Shown here: in pieces, positions 1 through 13,089 of the stretch
Numbering within the stretch: position 1 is the stretch's first letter
Layout of the letters: every line of letters begins with the position of its first letter
NCBI GenBank assembly: GCA_013400155.1
Contig: VXBM01000010.1
Span: 2,152,173 to 2,216,172 of the forward strand
DNA: 64,000 nucleotides
Reading direction: 5' to 3'
Source of the DNA: Helopsaltes ochotensis
Taxonomy: Eukaryota > Chordata > Aves > Passeriformes > Locustellidae
Translations under genes and position numbers: made by a program
The notes under the pieces: generated by a model
Seen by the model: the letters and a program-made list of their open reading frames with translations, nothing else
What the model was told of the DNA's origin: nothing
The model's database searches: none

Positions 1-668
1 GGAAACAAATAATTGTTTATCTCTGGAAAATGAAGAGAGAGAGAAAACGGAGTGAGGATATTTATTTTAGTGAAGAAAAAGTATTGAGTTGCAGGTAGAA
101 AACTCTCTCAGGATGAGAACACAGGTTTTTCTCTTGAATGATCCCCCAGATGAAGGCAGCACCCACTGGAGTTGTGTCAGCTTGGCTTGTGCCCCAAGCT
201 GCCCATCCTGCCCGGGACAGGTGGGAGCTGATGTGGTCACCCCTGCAGTGCCCTGCTGTTCCTCTGCTCTGGGAACAGTTTCAGTGAGGACAGACAAGAA
301 GGGGCTCACTGTGCTGCAAGGCATTTTGGAAACACAGCAAGCCAGGCTTTAGGACTGAATGCCAGTGCTGGTTCCTAACATGACCATCCTGCTGGAAGGG
401 GAGAAAGAGCAAGGAGGGACCTCTTGTCCCTGCAAGACTCTCAGCTGGCACACTCCTGTGTGCCTCCAGATAGCTCTTATAGGGTCCCTGAGCCTGAAGC
501 TGGAAAAAACAACTGGATTTTACCACCACTCTTAAAATATCACTTATTTGTGCCCTTACTGGGATGGACTGAGATGTAGCATGTATTCAAGAAAACTGTC
601 TCTTAGAAAAGCATTGAGACATCTTCATCAAGCACTGCAGACTCCTTGTCTTCTCTCAGCAGCTTGTT
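1..668. other. Unique sequence, no feature recognised
   Basis: Mixed-composition sequence with short overlapping frames on both strands (up to 88 codons) that match no family I know. No repeat tail, RNA gene or clear promoter is seen. The degenerate coding-like block on the minus strand begins at the right edge, and its apparent stop lies at about 669. Confidence 0.5.
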
Positions 669-1480
669 TCAAACCCTCACTATTAGCATGTTTTGCCTAA
701 TTTCCACTCCAGATATATTCTCCACTTCAGCTTTTAACCATTCATCCTTTTCCACGAAAATAAAAAGCTCATTTTTCTCCGTGAAGAGATAGTCTCTGTA
801 ATCAAGACTTTTCAATCTTTTTGATAAGCTAGACAGACAGTGCTTTCTAAGCCTCTCTCTCCCCATTAGGTGCTTTCTGTAGTCCTTGGCCCATTCCTGC
901 AGTTCTTTTCTGCCTCTTTCCCAGTTTTTCAGCATCCTCAGTAGTAGGTCTTAGGAGATACTAAGACCACAGATAGCACTGTTAGCCTCGGCTTCTGCAT
1001 CCATCTCAGCATCCCCTGTTTAGCCAGTCATGGTCTCATTAGCCTTCTGAGTTATTAGAGGACTTGGGCTTTTGTCTTCTTGTTTGGCCTCTAAATCCTT
1101 TAGAGAAAAAAACAGCACTTAACTAGGGCAGCTACTATTTCCTTTTCTGTGGAGTTTAACTCTCTATTTGGCTGTACTTGAAAACAGTGGATTTGTCTGA
1201 CCAAACAACAGGTCTTGTATCACTGCTTCTTCTTCATCTTTAAAACATATCATCGATTCTTGTGCAAGCTGCAGATTTTATCAGCCACAATCCAATGCAA
1301 CATCTGCACTGCTGATGAGCAGTTTTAGGTCCAGGAACAATCTCTATACATCCCTACTAGGCACCCCTGTGTTTAATGATGATGGCTTATTGCCAAATGG
1401 TGATCAGGGAAAGCAGTTCTTCATTTTTGTTCCCCATGTGCTTTATTAAATCTACATAGTCCTCATGTTATGCCCTGAAA
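669..1480 (-). pseudogene. Degenerate coding-like block, possible pseudogene of unknown family
   Basis: Read on the minus strand, one frame runs from about 1110 down to 669 with only two internal stops. It gives an acidic patch (DAEMDAEAEA) and then an 88-codon charged segment starting MLKNWERGRKEL and ending near GVEIRQNMLIVRV. Farther upstream, other minus frames give protein-like pieces such as DLIKHMGNKNEELL, DEEEAVIQDLLFGQ and NSTEKEIVAALVK, separated by stops and frame changes. This is what a decayed coding sequence with frameshifts looks like. No clear introns are visible between the pieces, so a retrocopy is possible, but no poly(A) tail was found. I do not recognise the parent protein. 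The alternative is a chance run of open frames; charged, lysine/glutamate-rich composition makes that less likely but does not exclude it. Confidence 0.3.
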
Positions 1481-2428
1481 TATCTAGTCAACACCTTAGA
1501 AAATCTTTTATATTGCACATACATTGCATAAGTCTACATTTTATATAAGCTAACTTGAAATCTGGGGCAGTAGTAGGATGTTTGTCTACACTGCAGGCTT
1601 CACTCTCACTGCATTAGTTTGGCAGCTGGAGGCAACCTCCAACCATAATCTGTGAGAGCCCTGCACAAGCTTATTTACCCTGGCACCCTACCTGCCTCCT
1701 TAGCAGCACAGTTTAAAAGCCAGTTGAACAGAGAAACTTTTTCATATCAATTCATTGAGAAAGTGATGGCAGTGTTTGAGAGAAACAAATGTAATTTGTT
1801 AATCAGCATTTTTCAGGCATTTATACAGGCATTTACTCAATAATTCCCTTGTCCACACAGAGAGAGGACCTGCTTGTAAGAGATTTTTATTTAGGCCTGG
1901 ACAGGAGACTTGGTGATCTCTGGGGAGTGTTCCCTCCTACTCAAAATCTTAGACAGCACATTGTCAAAGGAAACAATCTTGGCTAGGAATGAATACCCAC
2001 CACAGACAGAGATCAAGACTTCATCCCCTCCTGGCATTGCAGAGGTGTCCAGGGCAGTCCCAGCAGACTTTTCATCATGACAGCCACCTGAAAAGATTTA
2101 ATACAGTAGAAGGGAGGACAAACAATAACTGTCTTCCTGGAATACAGGAGTAGGAAACAGCAGGGGTCCATAGAAATGCTCTTGACTAGAAGAAGCTCTC
2201 CACCAACCAGGAAAGCTGAGCATTTCCTCTGTGTTCTATGCAGAGCTCAGCAGTCTTTCATTTCAAATGCCTCCTGGCCTTTACATTTTCTATGTCACAC
2301 AGTCTTTCTGCATTATATTGGCTTTCCTGGATCCCAAGCTTAGGAACACATCTCTCTCCTCAAAGTGCAAGCTCCCTACATACATCCTGCTTTGTGACTG
2401 CTTTAGGAGGGCTAGATCCCTGAAAGGT

Positions 2429-2458
2429 GGGTGCTACAGCATTGGGTGCTACAGCATC
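2429..2458. repeat. 15-bp tandem duplication
   Basis: The unit GGGTGCTACAGCATT occurs twice head to tail, with one mismatch in the last base of the second copy. This is a small local duplication, probably replication slippage, with no evident function. Confidence 0.85.
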
Positions 2459-2547
2459 GTGGTTTCACATTATCACCACTTTGTGAATCTAACACTCCAG
2501 AGCACTCTACATTTGCAAAGGAATGGTGGGATAGCTCTACAATGATA

Positions 2548-2571
2548 TCTAATTGTCTAATTGTCTAATTT
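2548..2571. repeat. 8-bp triplicate TCTAATTG
   Basis: TCTAATTG is repeated three times, the last copy ending in T. Each unit carries a TAATT homeodomain-like core, so the array could concentrate such sites, but simple slippage is the default explanation. Confidence 0.85.
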
Positions 2572-5500
2572 ATGACTGATTTTCACAATCAGAATTTTAA
2601 AAAAACCTCAATCCAAATACCATTTATTTAATATTTTGGTACTACTGTGACAGCCACTGGAAAGCTGATGAATTTTGGTCTCCTCTTGAAGTCAGGAACT
2701 TCTTAGGCAATCATACAGGTTCTCAAAAACTGCTGAACTGCTGTGCTGAATCTTTAAAGACAAAAGTGCAACCTGAGGCAGAAAGAAGTCACGGAACATT
2801 CCAGTGCAAATTATTAACATTGCAGGCATTTATTAGTGACTGCAAACAGGAGAGTGCAAAGCACTCAGCAAATGGCACAGCCCCCAGCCTGGCACTCATG
2901 CAGCTGCCTCCCCGCTGCACTGAGGCAGTGGCTGTCATGGGGCTGGGGGAGGGCTCCACCAGCACCCCACTGCTCCTTGTGCTCCTGGCTGTCAGCCACT
3001 GCCTTCTGATGATAAAGCAAATTTTAGGAATCCCTTTGTTTAAGGCAGTTGTTAAGTTGCAGAACTAACTGGCTCGCTGCAAAGAAATAGGTGAACTCTA
3101 TACCTAAGGCATTCCCACTGAGCTGGATGCAATTTTTCTTCGGGTTCCTTTGAAATCTTCCTCCTTCATAGCAGAATTTAAGACTAATAGTTCTTCCTTT
3201 TTCAGCCTTTCCTGCTGAGTGAGAACTTTTCTTCCTCTACATGTGTCAGCAATGTGGTGGCTGTGAGGAGGAATGGCAGTGGTCGATCTTTTCAAAAGGA
3301 CTTTTGGGGGACCTAATTTGAGAATGTCCAACAAAACCAATTCCTGTGCTGAGAAGTTTAATGCACGCAATGTCATTAGGTATTTTTGAGAAACAGGGTT
3401 CCAATATTTAGCAGAAGACAAGGGCAAGGCTCAGCTCCTCCATCCTGTGTGACCATGTCCCCAGCCAGCTCCATGGTGACCCCAGCCTGCATGTCTGTGT
3501 TGAAGGATGATTCCATTGCCCCATAGCCAGGGTTTCTTCCCACATCGTTGTGGCTGTGCTGTACTGACTGGTTACCCACACAGCTGTGCTGGGGTGACCT
3601 TTATTGCCTTGCACTGTGGAACCTGTTCCACTTTTTATAAATACCTCAAAGTTCACTGCACAAGGGGACTGCAACTAGGGCTTCCTCCCTCTGATGCAAG
3701 GAGTAGGAACAGCTGCTTTCAGTTAGACCTTTTGTTTGCCTCCACTGGCTTTTACAAAGAATATTATTTTCCTTCCCCCTTCTGCACACAGGTGGTACTT
3801 GAGCTATAGTTTCTCTGAATGCTTTATGTTGCAATTTTACCTTTGAAATATGCACTTTTTAGAAGGCACTCTAAATTCTGATTATATCTCTGTTTCTCCT
3901 GAGGAGATGAGGGAACTCACTACTTGTGTCCAAATTATAGAGTTAGCTACCCAGGTGCAACACACATGCCAAATGGGATGAATAGTGGGAAGAAGAGCAC
4001 GGCAGCAGTTCACAGTCATTGCTGTATATTTTACTCCTTGTACTGTTAGTATATTAAGCTGCTGCTTGCAGAGAGTAGGAATAGCCCATGGAAAAAAAAA
4101 TGCAGGGAGGGAGCAGGAGTAGCTGTGATACAGGTGGCTTGTGTCAGCTCCTTAGACTCAGCACTCATTCCTGTCCATGCCAGCCTGCAATTTGAGGGCA
4201 GCTGTAGCTGCTCACCTCAGGGCTGAATTTGGGTGACTGCTTTTCTTTGAATGTTTCTGATGATTGCCTACCAGACTTGCTAATGATAAGTGCTCAGTGT
4301 GGGGGAATTTACAGGGCATGACGTTGCTGCAAGCAGACGAGGAGCTTGGCTGTGATCAGAAAGAGATGCTCTCCTCCTGGTTTCTGGGTCCCTTGGTCCA
4401 TGCAGCAAGAGGCTGGTGCTGAACAGCACTGGCAGTTCCAGCTTCTGCCAGAGAAAGCAGAAAGAATCTGGTGGTGCTCCAAATGACAAAACAGCAGAAG
4501 GATGTTCAAAGAACCTGTGCTTGAATGGCATGGGGGAGACACTCACCCTGTGCAGAGGTACCCTCCATGGGCTGTGCCAGCCAGAAGGGAAGGACCAAAA
4601 CAGTAGTGTCAGCTTGAAGGCATCTGTTCTCATGGGGTGAAAACTTCCTGGATGTTAATTACAAGGGTCCTGGTATTACAGTTACATGTGAGATTTATCC
4701 AATATGCATCTTTAAGAGTTTGTCTTGATCCTTCATGGCTGTGATTTCCAATTTATACTAGTTTGAGATCTGGATCTGACACCTTATCTCGTGTGCTGCA
4801 TACTGATGGTTAGAAAACCTAATTTGTCCTAGAATAGCCTGGTTTGGCAAAAGGACATTACACTGAGAGCCTTTTCTTGTATAATAATTTTGCTTTAGAA
4901 ACTGATTACTCATGGTTCCTATCAGATCTGAATTGCAGATATCTGGGGGAGTGTAGCACTGGGATATTTTAGATTGAAATCACTCTGCTATCTGTTATAC
5001 TACAGCTCTCTTCTAAAGTAGCCTTTATGTTATAAATTACTTTATAGATTTGTAAAGCATGACATAGAAACATTATATACCCTGTGAGTGCTTTAAAATT
5101 AATTTGTTCTTGAGCGTGTCCATGTATGAATGAATTTGACATAAGCCTTTCAATTTTATGCTTCACTACAGAAAGTGCACGCAGTACCAACTGTAAATCA
5201 ACTGCCACACTTACTGAAATAACTACTCAGCTATGAAAAGAGAGTCTGCCCAATATTTAAAGAAGATTTAGATACAAAAATAATAATGTGTGCAAGAGAG
5301 CTGACATACTACCTTGGGACTTTTCAATCTAAACCAGTGAGATTAGTAAAGTAACATCAATGTGCAGATCTTTCAGGTTAGGGCTGTCTGACAGAGACCA
5401 GGAAAGAGAAGGAAATCAGTTGAGATCACATTATTGTCTTGACCACCACATTCCTTGAGCTGGATGATTCACAAGGATTCACCTCGTGCAGGTAAATATC

Positions 5501-7577
5501 ATACACATGGGCTGTCACAAAAAGTGGAATTTTCAGTGTGCATGATTGATGTTCAGAAGGGGTGAGCAGCATTTAGAAACAGTATTTTTCATTTTTTTAT
5601 TATTTAAAAAATGCAAATTTGGATCGTAACATTTCTTTATGAACTTGTATCAAATTCAGCAGTAGTTGTTCCAGCCCTCCCTAGCCTGGGAGAAAGGAGC
5701 CCCACTCCCCTGCTCCAGGGCAGCTGCTGCTCATCCAGCACATTCTGGGGAATGTGGCTGAAACCTGTTCTTTCAGTGTGATCTAAATCAATGTAAATGG
5801 CTTCACTGACCTTTGCCACCAAGCTCAAACCTGATGGTGCTCTGTCTCAACCAAAGGTTGTACCAGGCAGAAAACTCACTCAAATACATGCTCTGCTCTC
5901 CTCAACTGCTGAGCATTTGTACAGTTGCAATGAAAAGAAAAATAGTCACAGCAGGAGAGCTGGAGAACATCTTATTTCAGGTGACCTCTGGCTGGAGCTA
6001 GAGAACATCTCTAGTAAAAGAAGGGCTTTGGCTCAAATCTCTGCATGTAGAAGAGTGGGTTGTGACCTCAGTGAACATCTTTTCCTTTGAACACCGGTTC
6101 AGGGAAGAATAGTTGTCATACCTTATTCTTCCACTTTGTGATATCAGGGGTTTTTTTCCTCTACTTTTATACCATGTCCCTCAAATCATGTATTTTGCTG
6201 ATCTGAAATTAATTTTTTTCAGGATTGCATTTCAAAAGGCTAACAGAAATCTTTTTCTTTTCTGTTTCTGCCACTGAACAAAAAAAATCAATGATTCTTA
6301 TAGCTGCCATGGTGAGAACCCTCAGCTCATGCTGAGAGCTAGGGGAACCCAAAACAAAAGCAGCAACCTAAAGGGGAAAGAAACTAAAAGAGACCTTAGC
6401 CAACTGCCATAGATATAGATATTGAAATTCCTGTTGACTGTAGAGATTAAGGAAAGAAATCTTTGTCCTTTATACTACAGGGAAGTTTACTAAATGAAAC
6501 ATACACTCAGAAGCAAAGCCAAGCCTTTTGATGGGTGAAATAACTTTAGGAACAGACTTTTAGAAATCATGCATTTACAGTAATAGCATAAAAGGATGAA
6601 AACTGAAGGTGCAATTAAACAGATTAAGCCCAAAGTTAGTTGCTTCTCCGAGAAAACAGTGGAAATAAGCTCCAGTTGGGAAAATATGTAAGAAGAATGG
6701 TTTTTATTTTCAATAGGATGTTAAATGCTGAGTTCTTATAATAACAGGCACAACATGATGCTTTTAAATAGCTCAGGTAAAGGAAATTCCAGCATCCCTG
6801 CATTGTGTGACTTAGATACAATCTTTGACGTGTTTTGCACACGAAAGAACTACTCAAATGAAAGCATTATTAGTACTAAAACCGAGTTCCAACTAAAATC
6901 CCAAAATGCCTTTTATATGGGCAAGTATTAATATAACTACTAGTTATTCTAGCTAGTATAAATCTAATATTTACACTACTATTAATAGCTGCCTGCATTA
7001 AAACTGTTGTTGAGTTTTTAGATGTTTTTCTTTTCAGAAATCAATGAGGAAAACCTTTCTCCAAATGTTTTTATTAAAAAAGTGACAGAACTACTTTTCA
7101 GTTCAGCGTTGCTATTAATTCTGCCCAGGATGCTCTGGGTTCTGAGCAGGTACTCAGAGCCTCATTGCCCAGTGAGTGCTCTGCTGACAGCAATGCAGAA
7201 ACCAAGTCAGGGCTCTCTCCACTTCTCTTGCTCACCTCTTCCCTTGTCAGCTCACCCCTTTTCCCATGTGAGAAGGAGAGAAATGCCTTCTTCTCCTCAT
7301 TGCAGGCTCCAGCAATGAAGGTGGGTCTGGCTCTAGAGTCCAGGTCCCCATCCAACAAAGCTTTTAAGCACACAGTTAATCCATTCCCATTTAGAAAATT
7401 GCAGATGTAGCTCCATTTTGCCAAGCAAGACCCGGGAGCACACGCCAGCCAAGGGACTTTGGTAAGTGCTTTGGTGAGCAGGGATGGGCAGCTGAGGGGG
7501 GACCACAAAATGGCAACAGCAAAAAGGAACAGAGAGGGCCGCTCCAGTGGTATTGGAGCAGCAGGAGCAAGGAGAGC

Positions 7578-7596
7578 TGAGTCAGGCCATGACTCA
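7578..7596. promoter_or_regulatory. Inverted pair of AP-1-like sites
   Basis: TGAGTCA (7578-7584) and TGACTCA (7590-7596) are separated by five bases and are exact reverse complements, so they form a palindrome of two consensus AP-1 (TRE) heptamers. AP-1 (FOS/JUN) and related bZIP factors bind this heptamer. Two perfect sites half a helical turn apart are unusual in random sequence. Whether they are occupied cannot be judged from sequence. Confidence 0.4.
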
Positions 7597-7599
7597 GAA

Positions 7600-8700
7600 A
7601 AGCTCACTCCAATTTCAGTGCCTTTATTGACTCTGGTGTCATCTTTTCCAAGTCACTTCACAATGCCATTAGAGTTAACAGCTACCTCTTTGACAACATC
7701 CTTCTTAGATTTACACAAACAAAGGGCGCATTGTGAAAAACAAGTGTTAATGAGGACATTTTCAGTGAAATTACCTGGTTTCAGAGGTAATTTCCATTAT
7801 CTCTCTAGAACTTGTAAGAAGTTCTTGATTCTGACCTTGGGGAAACATCTGTAACCTCACGTCTTCCACTGCTTCAGACTTCTGTAGTCAGGATCCCATT
7901 AGGTCAGGCACAAAGATAGAAACACAAGTCAGGGCAAAATGCTCAGATTAATTCTCCAAACATCATGGCCAGATTTAAAAGCAGCCAAGGGGAAGGGACT
8001 CACAGCCTCTCTGCTTGTGGAAGGCTATCACGCCACATTCGTGTGATCCAGCATCAATGACCACAGGGAAAAGAGCAGTTTTCAGGCAAGTTAGTTTCAA
8101 GAATGGAAACAACTGAGTGTCTGCAAAGGAGGGGAGATTTTGGTTGCTGCGAGTAAAAAATAACCGAGTAAATAAAAGACCAGACCAACTGAGGAGCCCC
8201 TTTTCAAGAGGCTCTTTGCACTGCCTGGGACCAAACCCCAGCTCAGCTGAAGAGCAGGGCACAAATCCAGATGTTCATGCTCAGAGTACTCCCCAGTATG
8301 CTATGACTGCCTCTTACCTTTGGTACATGGGCTGTTAATTTACTGGAATTTGAAGCACAGGATGAAAATGTCTCTGATGATCTCAAATGGGAAGCCCTTC
8401 TTCAACAAAATGCTTGACAGGAGATTTTCTTTTTGGAGATGTACATACCAAAAAAGTGGTAAAGACTGTATTGTTCAAGACAAATCTAAGAGCTGCTGTC
8501 AGCTAAAATAAGCAGCTAGTGCACTTTGATGTACAGCAGAAACTTTTTGGATGTTCCAAAAATAGCCCCTTGTATTCATCTGACAGGTCCAGCCGCCCTG
8601 GAGGTGCACAATGCCTTAGTACAAGCAAAGCTTTCTGGTGCCTTGCTGAGTCACTACATCACCAGCTCCTGACAGAATGCCTTCTCCTAAATGTGCTCTG
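7600..8700. other. Unique sequence, nothing recognised
   Basis: No repeat tail, RNA gene or recognisable exon. Open frames at 7459-7854 (plus) and 7975-8262 (minus) are open by length alone and show no known domain. Confidence 0.5.
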
Positions 8701-9250
8701 TAGGCTTCACTAATTGCTGTGATGTATAAAATACGGCATGTGAGGATGATATAGTTACAGAGGCTGAAAAATGAAGTTTAATTATAAGCTACAAAATCTC
8801 ATCATATTGTTTCTGTTAGTGATCTGACAAGGCTTCTTATATCTTACTGCAAGATGTCTGTGGCTTTAACTCATAGACCACTTTAATTTTCCCTCAAAAA
8901 TAGGAGAATTTCATCTTAAGAAACAGCTAATTTTTATACTAAAGATGCTTAACCAAAAGCTTTCTCCCTATTATTTCATAAACACCTTGAGATTATAGAG
9001 ACTCAACTAGTTTAGTGAAGATGAATTGCATGTGATCCTGGGAATGCAGCCATTGCATTAATTCTTCTTCCTTTCCATTGTGTTATGCTTTTTGTAAATA
9101 ATCTGCATGTTTATTGAATGGAGACTAATTAAGAAGAAAGGACATGCTTTACTGTACCATTAAAACGTGTTCATTGCCATAGGCAAGATGTCATCAATAT
9201 TCCGAGATGAAAATTATTACTTGCCATATACATCATGCAGAATTTTACTG
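8700..9250. promoter_or_regulatory. A+T-rich candidate conserved noncoding element
   Basis: The stretch is A+T-rich but complex rather than simple-repeat. It has many homeodomain-like TAAT/ATTA cores (for example around 8712, 8779 and 9126) and AT-rich blocks interspersed with GC bases. This texture is common in vertebrate noncoding enhancers. A 95-codon minus-strand frame overlaps its right end (9171-9458) and has the biased Phe/Ile/Tyr content expected of translated A+T-rich DNA. The call is an inference from texture; no conservation data were available. Confidence 0.2.
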
Positions 9251-9259
9251 TAACCATTA

Positions 9260-12200
9260 AAAAAAAGCTAAAAGAATATTTTATCACTGGGTACAAACAG
9301 CCATATGCAGATTTAAAACTATGTAACCAAACGCATAATTCATCAATGTATATGATACTTTGGAAGAAAGGCATTATAATGAACTTGATTATTTCACGGA
9401 TCCCAAAAGACAGAAAAATCTCTTTAAAATACCTCCAGAGCAAGGCTGCTCTATACATCTAAATAAGACCAGTCAAGTACTATTATCATTTGTTTCACTA
9501 CAAATACGTACTTTCTTTATTGTCTTTAGCAAATTCCCCTAAATTCACAGTGGTAACAAAACAGTCACCACTGCCCCAAACAGCTGAAATTTTATGCCAA
9601 ATAGCATGGTGGAGTAAATGCCACTCAGGACAAGTTCTATCAACTTTGTTCGTATAAACAATCACATTGATTTAAATAGAATCAATCAAGTCAGCAGGAT
9701 TCAGCCAGGCCATGTCTACATTAGCAATGGGAGCAGCACTGCGGGGGGAAATAGCCTGAGCTGGGGGCCCAAAGTCTGTGCCAGCAGCATGGTGGAGAGA
9801 CGGCATTACTCCGGCCAAGCTCCTGCTTGGCCCCACAGTTGCCTATTAACAGCTGGAACAAACACAGTAACTGGAAAATTCACTTCAGAAACTTCTCCTG
9901 ATCCCAGCTGAAACAAGGATGTGGGCACATCCTCAGATGGCCACAAGCCTGCCAGTATCTCACACGCATTATCATGGTTTAGCAAAGAAAAGTTCCTCTG
10001 AGTTCTCCATGGCATTCCAAGGAAAGGACTGCACATCCCATGGCCTGAGGGGGCAGCACAGACTGTGTGTCCTGCAGGGCTGGACGGCAGGGACATCCTT
10101 GGGTGATCCCAGAGAAAGCTCAAGTGTCTGGGGAAAGGGAGAGAGCAGGAGGTGCATGGGAACCTTCATCAGTGCTTGAATGAAGATTTGGTTTTCCTAG
10201 GATGTTTCCCAAGTGTATCAAATTGGTGTAATGCTTCTGAATTTTAATGGCTGCCACCTCGTCTGCACAAAACAGCATCAGTTCCACTTAACCAGAATGT
10301 GCCAGAGGAGGCAGGGAGCCAAGCACGATTACATCGCTGCAAATAAAATAGGGGAACAGGAGAATGATATCATTATTACTTGCTTAATAAGATACTTTCC
10401 CTCATTTTTCCCCAGCATGATAAATTAGACAGCTGTCTCGCTTTATATCTCAATACTCATCCAGTGTATCCTTCAGCACCTCTATTTGTTCTATTTTTCA
10501 TTGCTGAAAAAATGGTAAAGATAAGCCAATGAGGCATTCCAGTACCAGTATACAAAGTCACAGCTTCCAAAAAAGACAGAAATAAAATTCTTTTTCCAAA
10601 AAATGTACATACAGATTATTTTTCCCCTTTCTGCCTACTGCGAATCTTCAGAAAGGTCAACATGTTGATTGTTTTCAGTAGGGACATGCCAATCATATAA
10701 TCAATACGTTTAGATATTTCCAGCTACTGTATGTAATTTCTCTGCTGTATTTTGCAGTTCTTCTACATTAGGCCCAGCTAGAAAATACAACTTTAGTGGC
10801 AGTTTGGCTTTTTGTGATTTATATGTTAAATCCACAGTAAAGCCCCTAAATTCTTTTCAAAATAGTTTTCAAGTGATAGTGGAGATCAACACATTGGTCT
10901 GTGTTCTTAGTTGAGAAATTACTGCTTTGAGATAGTGTCTCAGATTCTATCTAGTTTACTATTTCCTTTCAGGCTCCCCATGAACAGCAGAAGTTTAGGC
11001 CAACCAATTACTCTGCCGTTCTCTCAGGAGACAATAGCTTTCTCCATCTTGTTATGAATTTTTAGCTGTTCAGTAGTGTAAAGTGTAAATGTGCAAGTAC
11101 TTTTTTTCTTGATACAAATCCTTCAGCTTTCAGGTGACTTAGTATCTGTCCTCATAGACATGAAAGGCTTATGCACTATGCAAAGTACTGTAAATTCACA
11201 ATAAATTACAGGAGTAATTACAGGAGATGACTGAAGATTCTTTGAGATCCAAAGTACTATTAGTACTATTAGGTTCCCCTGGGCTTTCTCAGGATAGCGT
11301 GGGCACAAGATCTCACCAGTGGACACTTCTGTGGGTGCATAATTAAAAGAAGAGCGCATGGCTAACCTTAAAGTTTAAGCCAATTGCTAATTTAAGTTTG
11401 TGCATAAACGGATTTTGTAGTCTGGGTCTTTCAAATGGTACCTGTAATTTTGGAAGCATAATCAGAAATGAGGAGCAATGTATCAACAAGATCTTGATGC
11501 ATAATTTTTATTTTATTACTGTAATTTCTCACCTAGAAGAAAGACTTCTACAGATCTTTCCATACCAAGATGAGAACAGATACAGTTTTATCTTTGGTCT
11601 AATTCATTGTAATGATTTCTAGATTTTTTTTTTAATTTTGTATTTTTATTCAAATATTTTTTAAGCAGCCAGATTAACATAGTGTTTAAATTTGCTCACT
11701 GATCAAAAGGTATTACTGTTTTGATTCTGACATGACAGCAAAAAAATTAATCTTACTGACACAAAAATTCTTCACTTATTTATGCGTTTATTTGCTGTAG
11801 TGTGGAGAGTGTAAACGGTTCAGGCTTCTATCTCAACGTATCCAGACAGGGAACTTTCTGAGAGCCAGGTAAATGATTCAATGGATTACTAAGGAGGCAG
11901 ATGAAAAAACTGGGATTAACAGAAGAGGAAATAGTGACAGAACATAAATAAAGAGATTGTTTACAAATTATACTATGATGTGCAAGATCTCACTTGATTA
12001 TACCTTAACTATTCTGTTTTTCCCTCCTTACCTCACAGATGATGGAAATGCTTAAAACAAGTTAAGGTAGTATGACACAGACTAACGTAAGTGTGAGCAT
12101 GGCATCCAGGGGACAAGCTGTGAAATGTTTGCGTGCTTCTGCCAAAATGCGTTGCATGGCTTTCTGCTGTTGTCTCGTGTTTCTGATGTTAGGCAGCATG

Positions 12201-12905
12201 TTCAGCAACATGTAAGCATTTAATTTGATATTTATATTCCAGCTCAGCTTTGGTTTTGTGTAGTCTTAATATTCTGCCTTTTTTTGGTAGCTTGTGGCAG
12301 TTGCTAGTGGCAAATCTTGCAAGCTGTGTGTGTCATTCCTAAGTGACCTTCAGAAGTACCTGCTAGGATCAGGACCCCACTGGATATGGCTGTTTAGAAA
12401 TCCACGGTAGAGATGCTGAAGGTGCAGTTCAAACGGGTCAGGAGCAGAACTGACCCTCCTGGGCTTGCCTGTGGAAAGCAGACGCTCCCAGGTTGCCTTC
12501 TCTGGGGGCCAAGCCTGACCCTGGTGCAGCTGACTGATGAGGACAGCTCTGCTATCGCCAATGCTTTGTGACTCTTCTGCTGTCAAACTCTTGCTTCATG
12601 GGGCAGATGACACATTGGAATTACGAATCTTGTTTGCAAAGTCTGTGTTTAAAAAAGACTGCTATGAGCAAATGTGATGTTTTCCTGTGTTTATATAATC
12701 CTTTTAATCTTAGTGTATGTAAAGCTTATGAAGGTGAGACTAATCACAGCAGCTTGAAACATACTTATCCACATGGGCCTTTTGTGCTTCCTGGTATGGA
12801 GAGGCAGAACTCGGTTATTCCCTTCCTGCGTTTCTTTTCTCACAGGATTTTCACTTATATTTTAAGCGTGCTGGTGGGGAGTTTTCGTCATGAGGCTGGT
12901 CAATA
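9260..12905. other. Unique sequence, nothing recognised
   Basis: No recognisable repeat family, RNA gene or exon. Frames up to 113 codons (12568-12909, plus) and 105 codons (9806-10123, minus) overlap others and have no known domain. Confidence 0.5.
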
Positions 12906-12909
12906 CTGA

Positions 12910-13085
12910 CCGGGTTGCCCAGCAAGGTAGTACGATCTCCATCCTTGGAAATCCTCAGAACTTGACCCTGAGCAACCTGCTCTGTTTGGACCTTCTTTGA
13001 GAAGGGAGTTGAAATACGTGAAATACCTCCAGAAGTGCCTTTCTATTTACAGTTGTTCACCATTCTACAGTTTTGTGACTGTGTA
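12910..13085 (+). mobile_element. CR1 LINE 3' fragment, old and diverged
   Basis: The sequence follows the CR1 3' end in order: a GGTTGCCCAG block, CTCCATCCTTGGA, a diverged GAGCAACCTGCTCT block, a 'CCTCCAGAAGTGCC' block and a weak terminal ATTCTACAGTTTTGTGACTGTG. It is 5'-truncated, as almost all CR1 copies are, and the many substitutions indicate an old insertion. Orientation is plus because the terminal octamer region lies at the right. Confidence 0.7.
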
Positions 13086-13089
13086 GGTG

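Larger units (their letters stand above)
1485..7570. other. Unique sequence with small tandem repeats only
   Basis: About 6 kb without a recognised gene, repeat family or RNA. Frames reach about 117 codons (4280-4633, minus) but overlap frames on the other strand and resemble nothing known. Small local repeats are listed separately. The interval is consistent with intergenic or intronic DNA. Confidence 0.5.
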
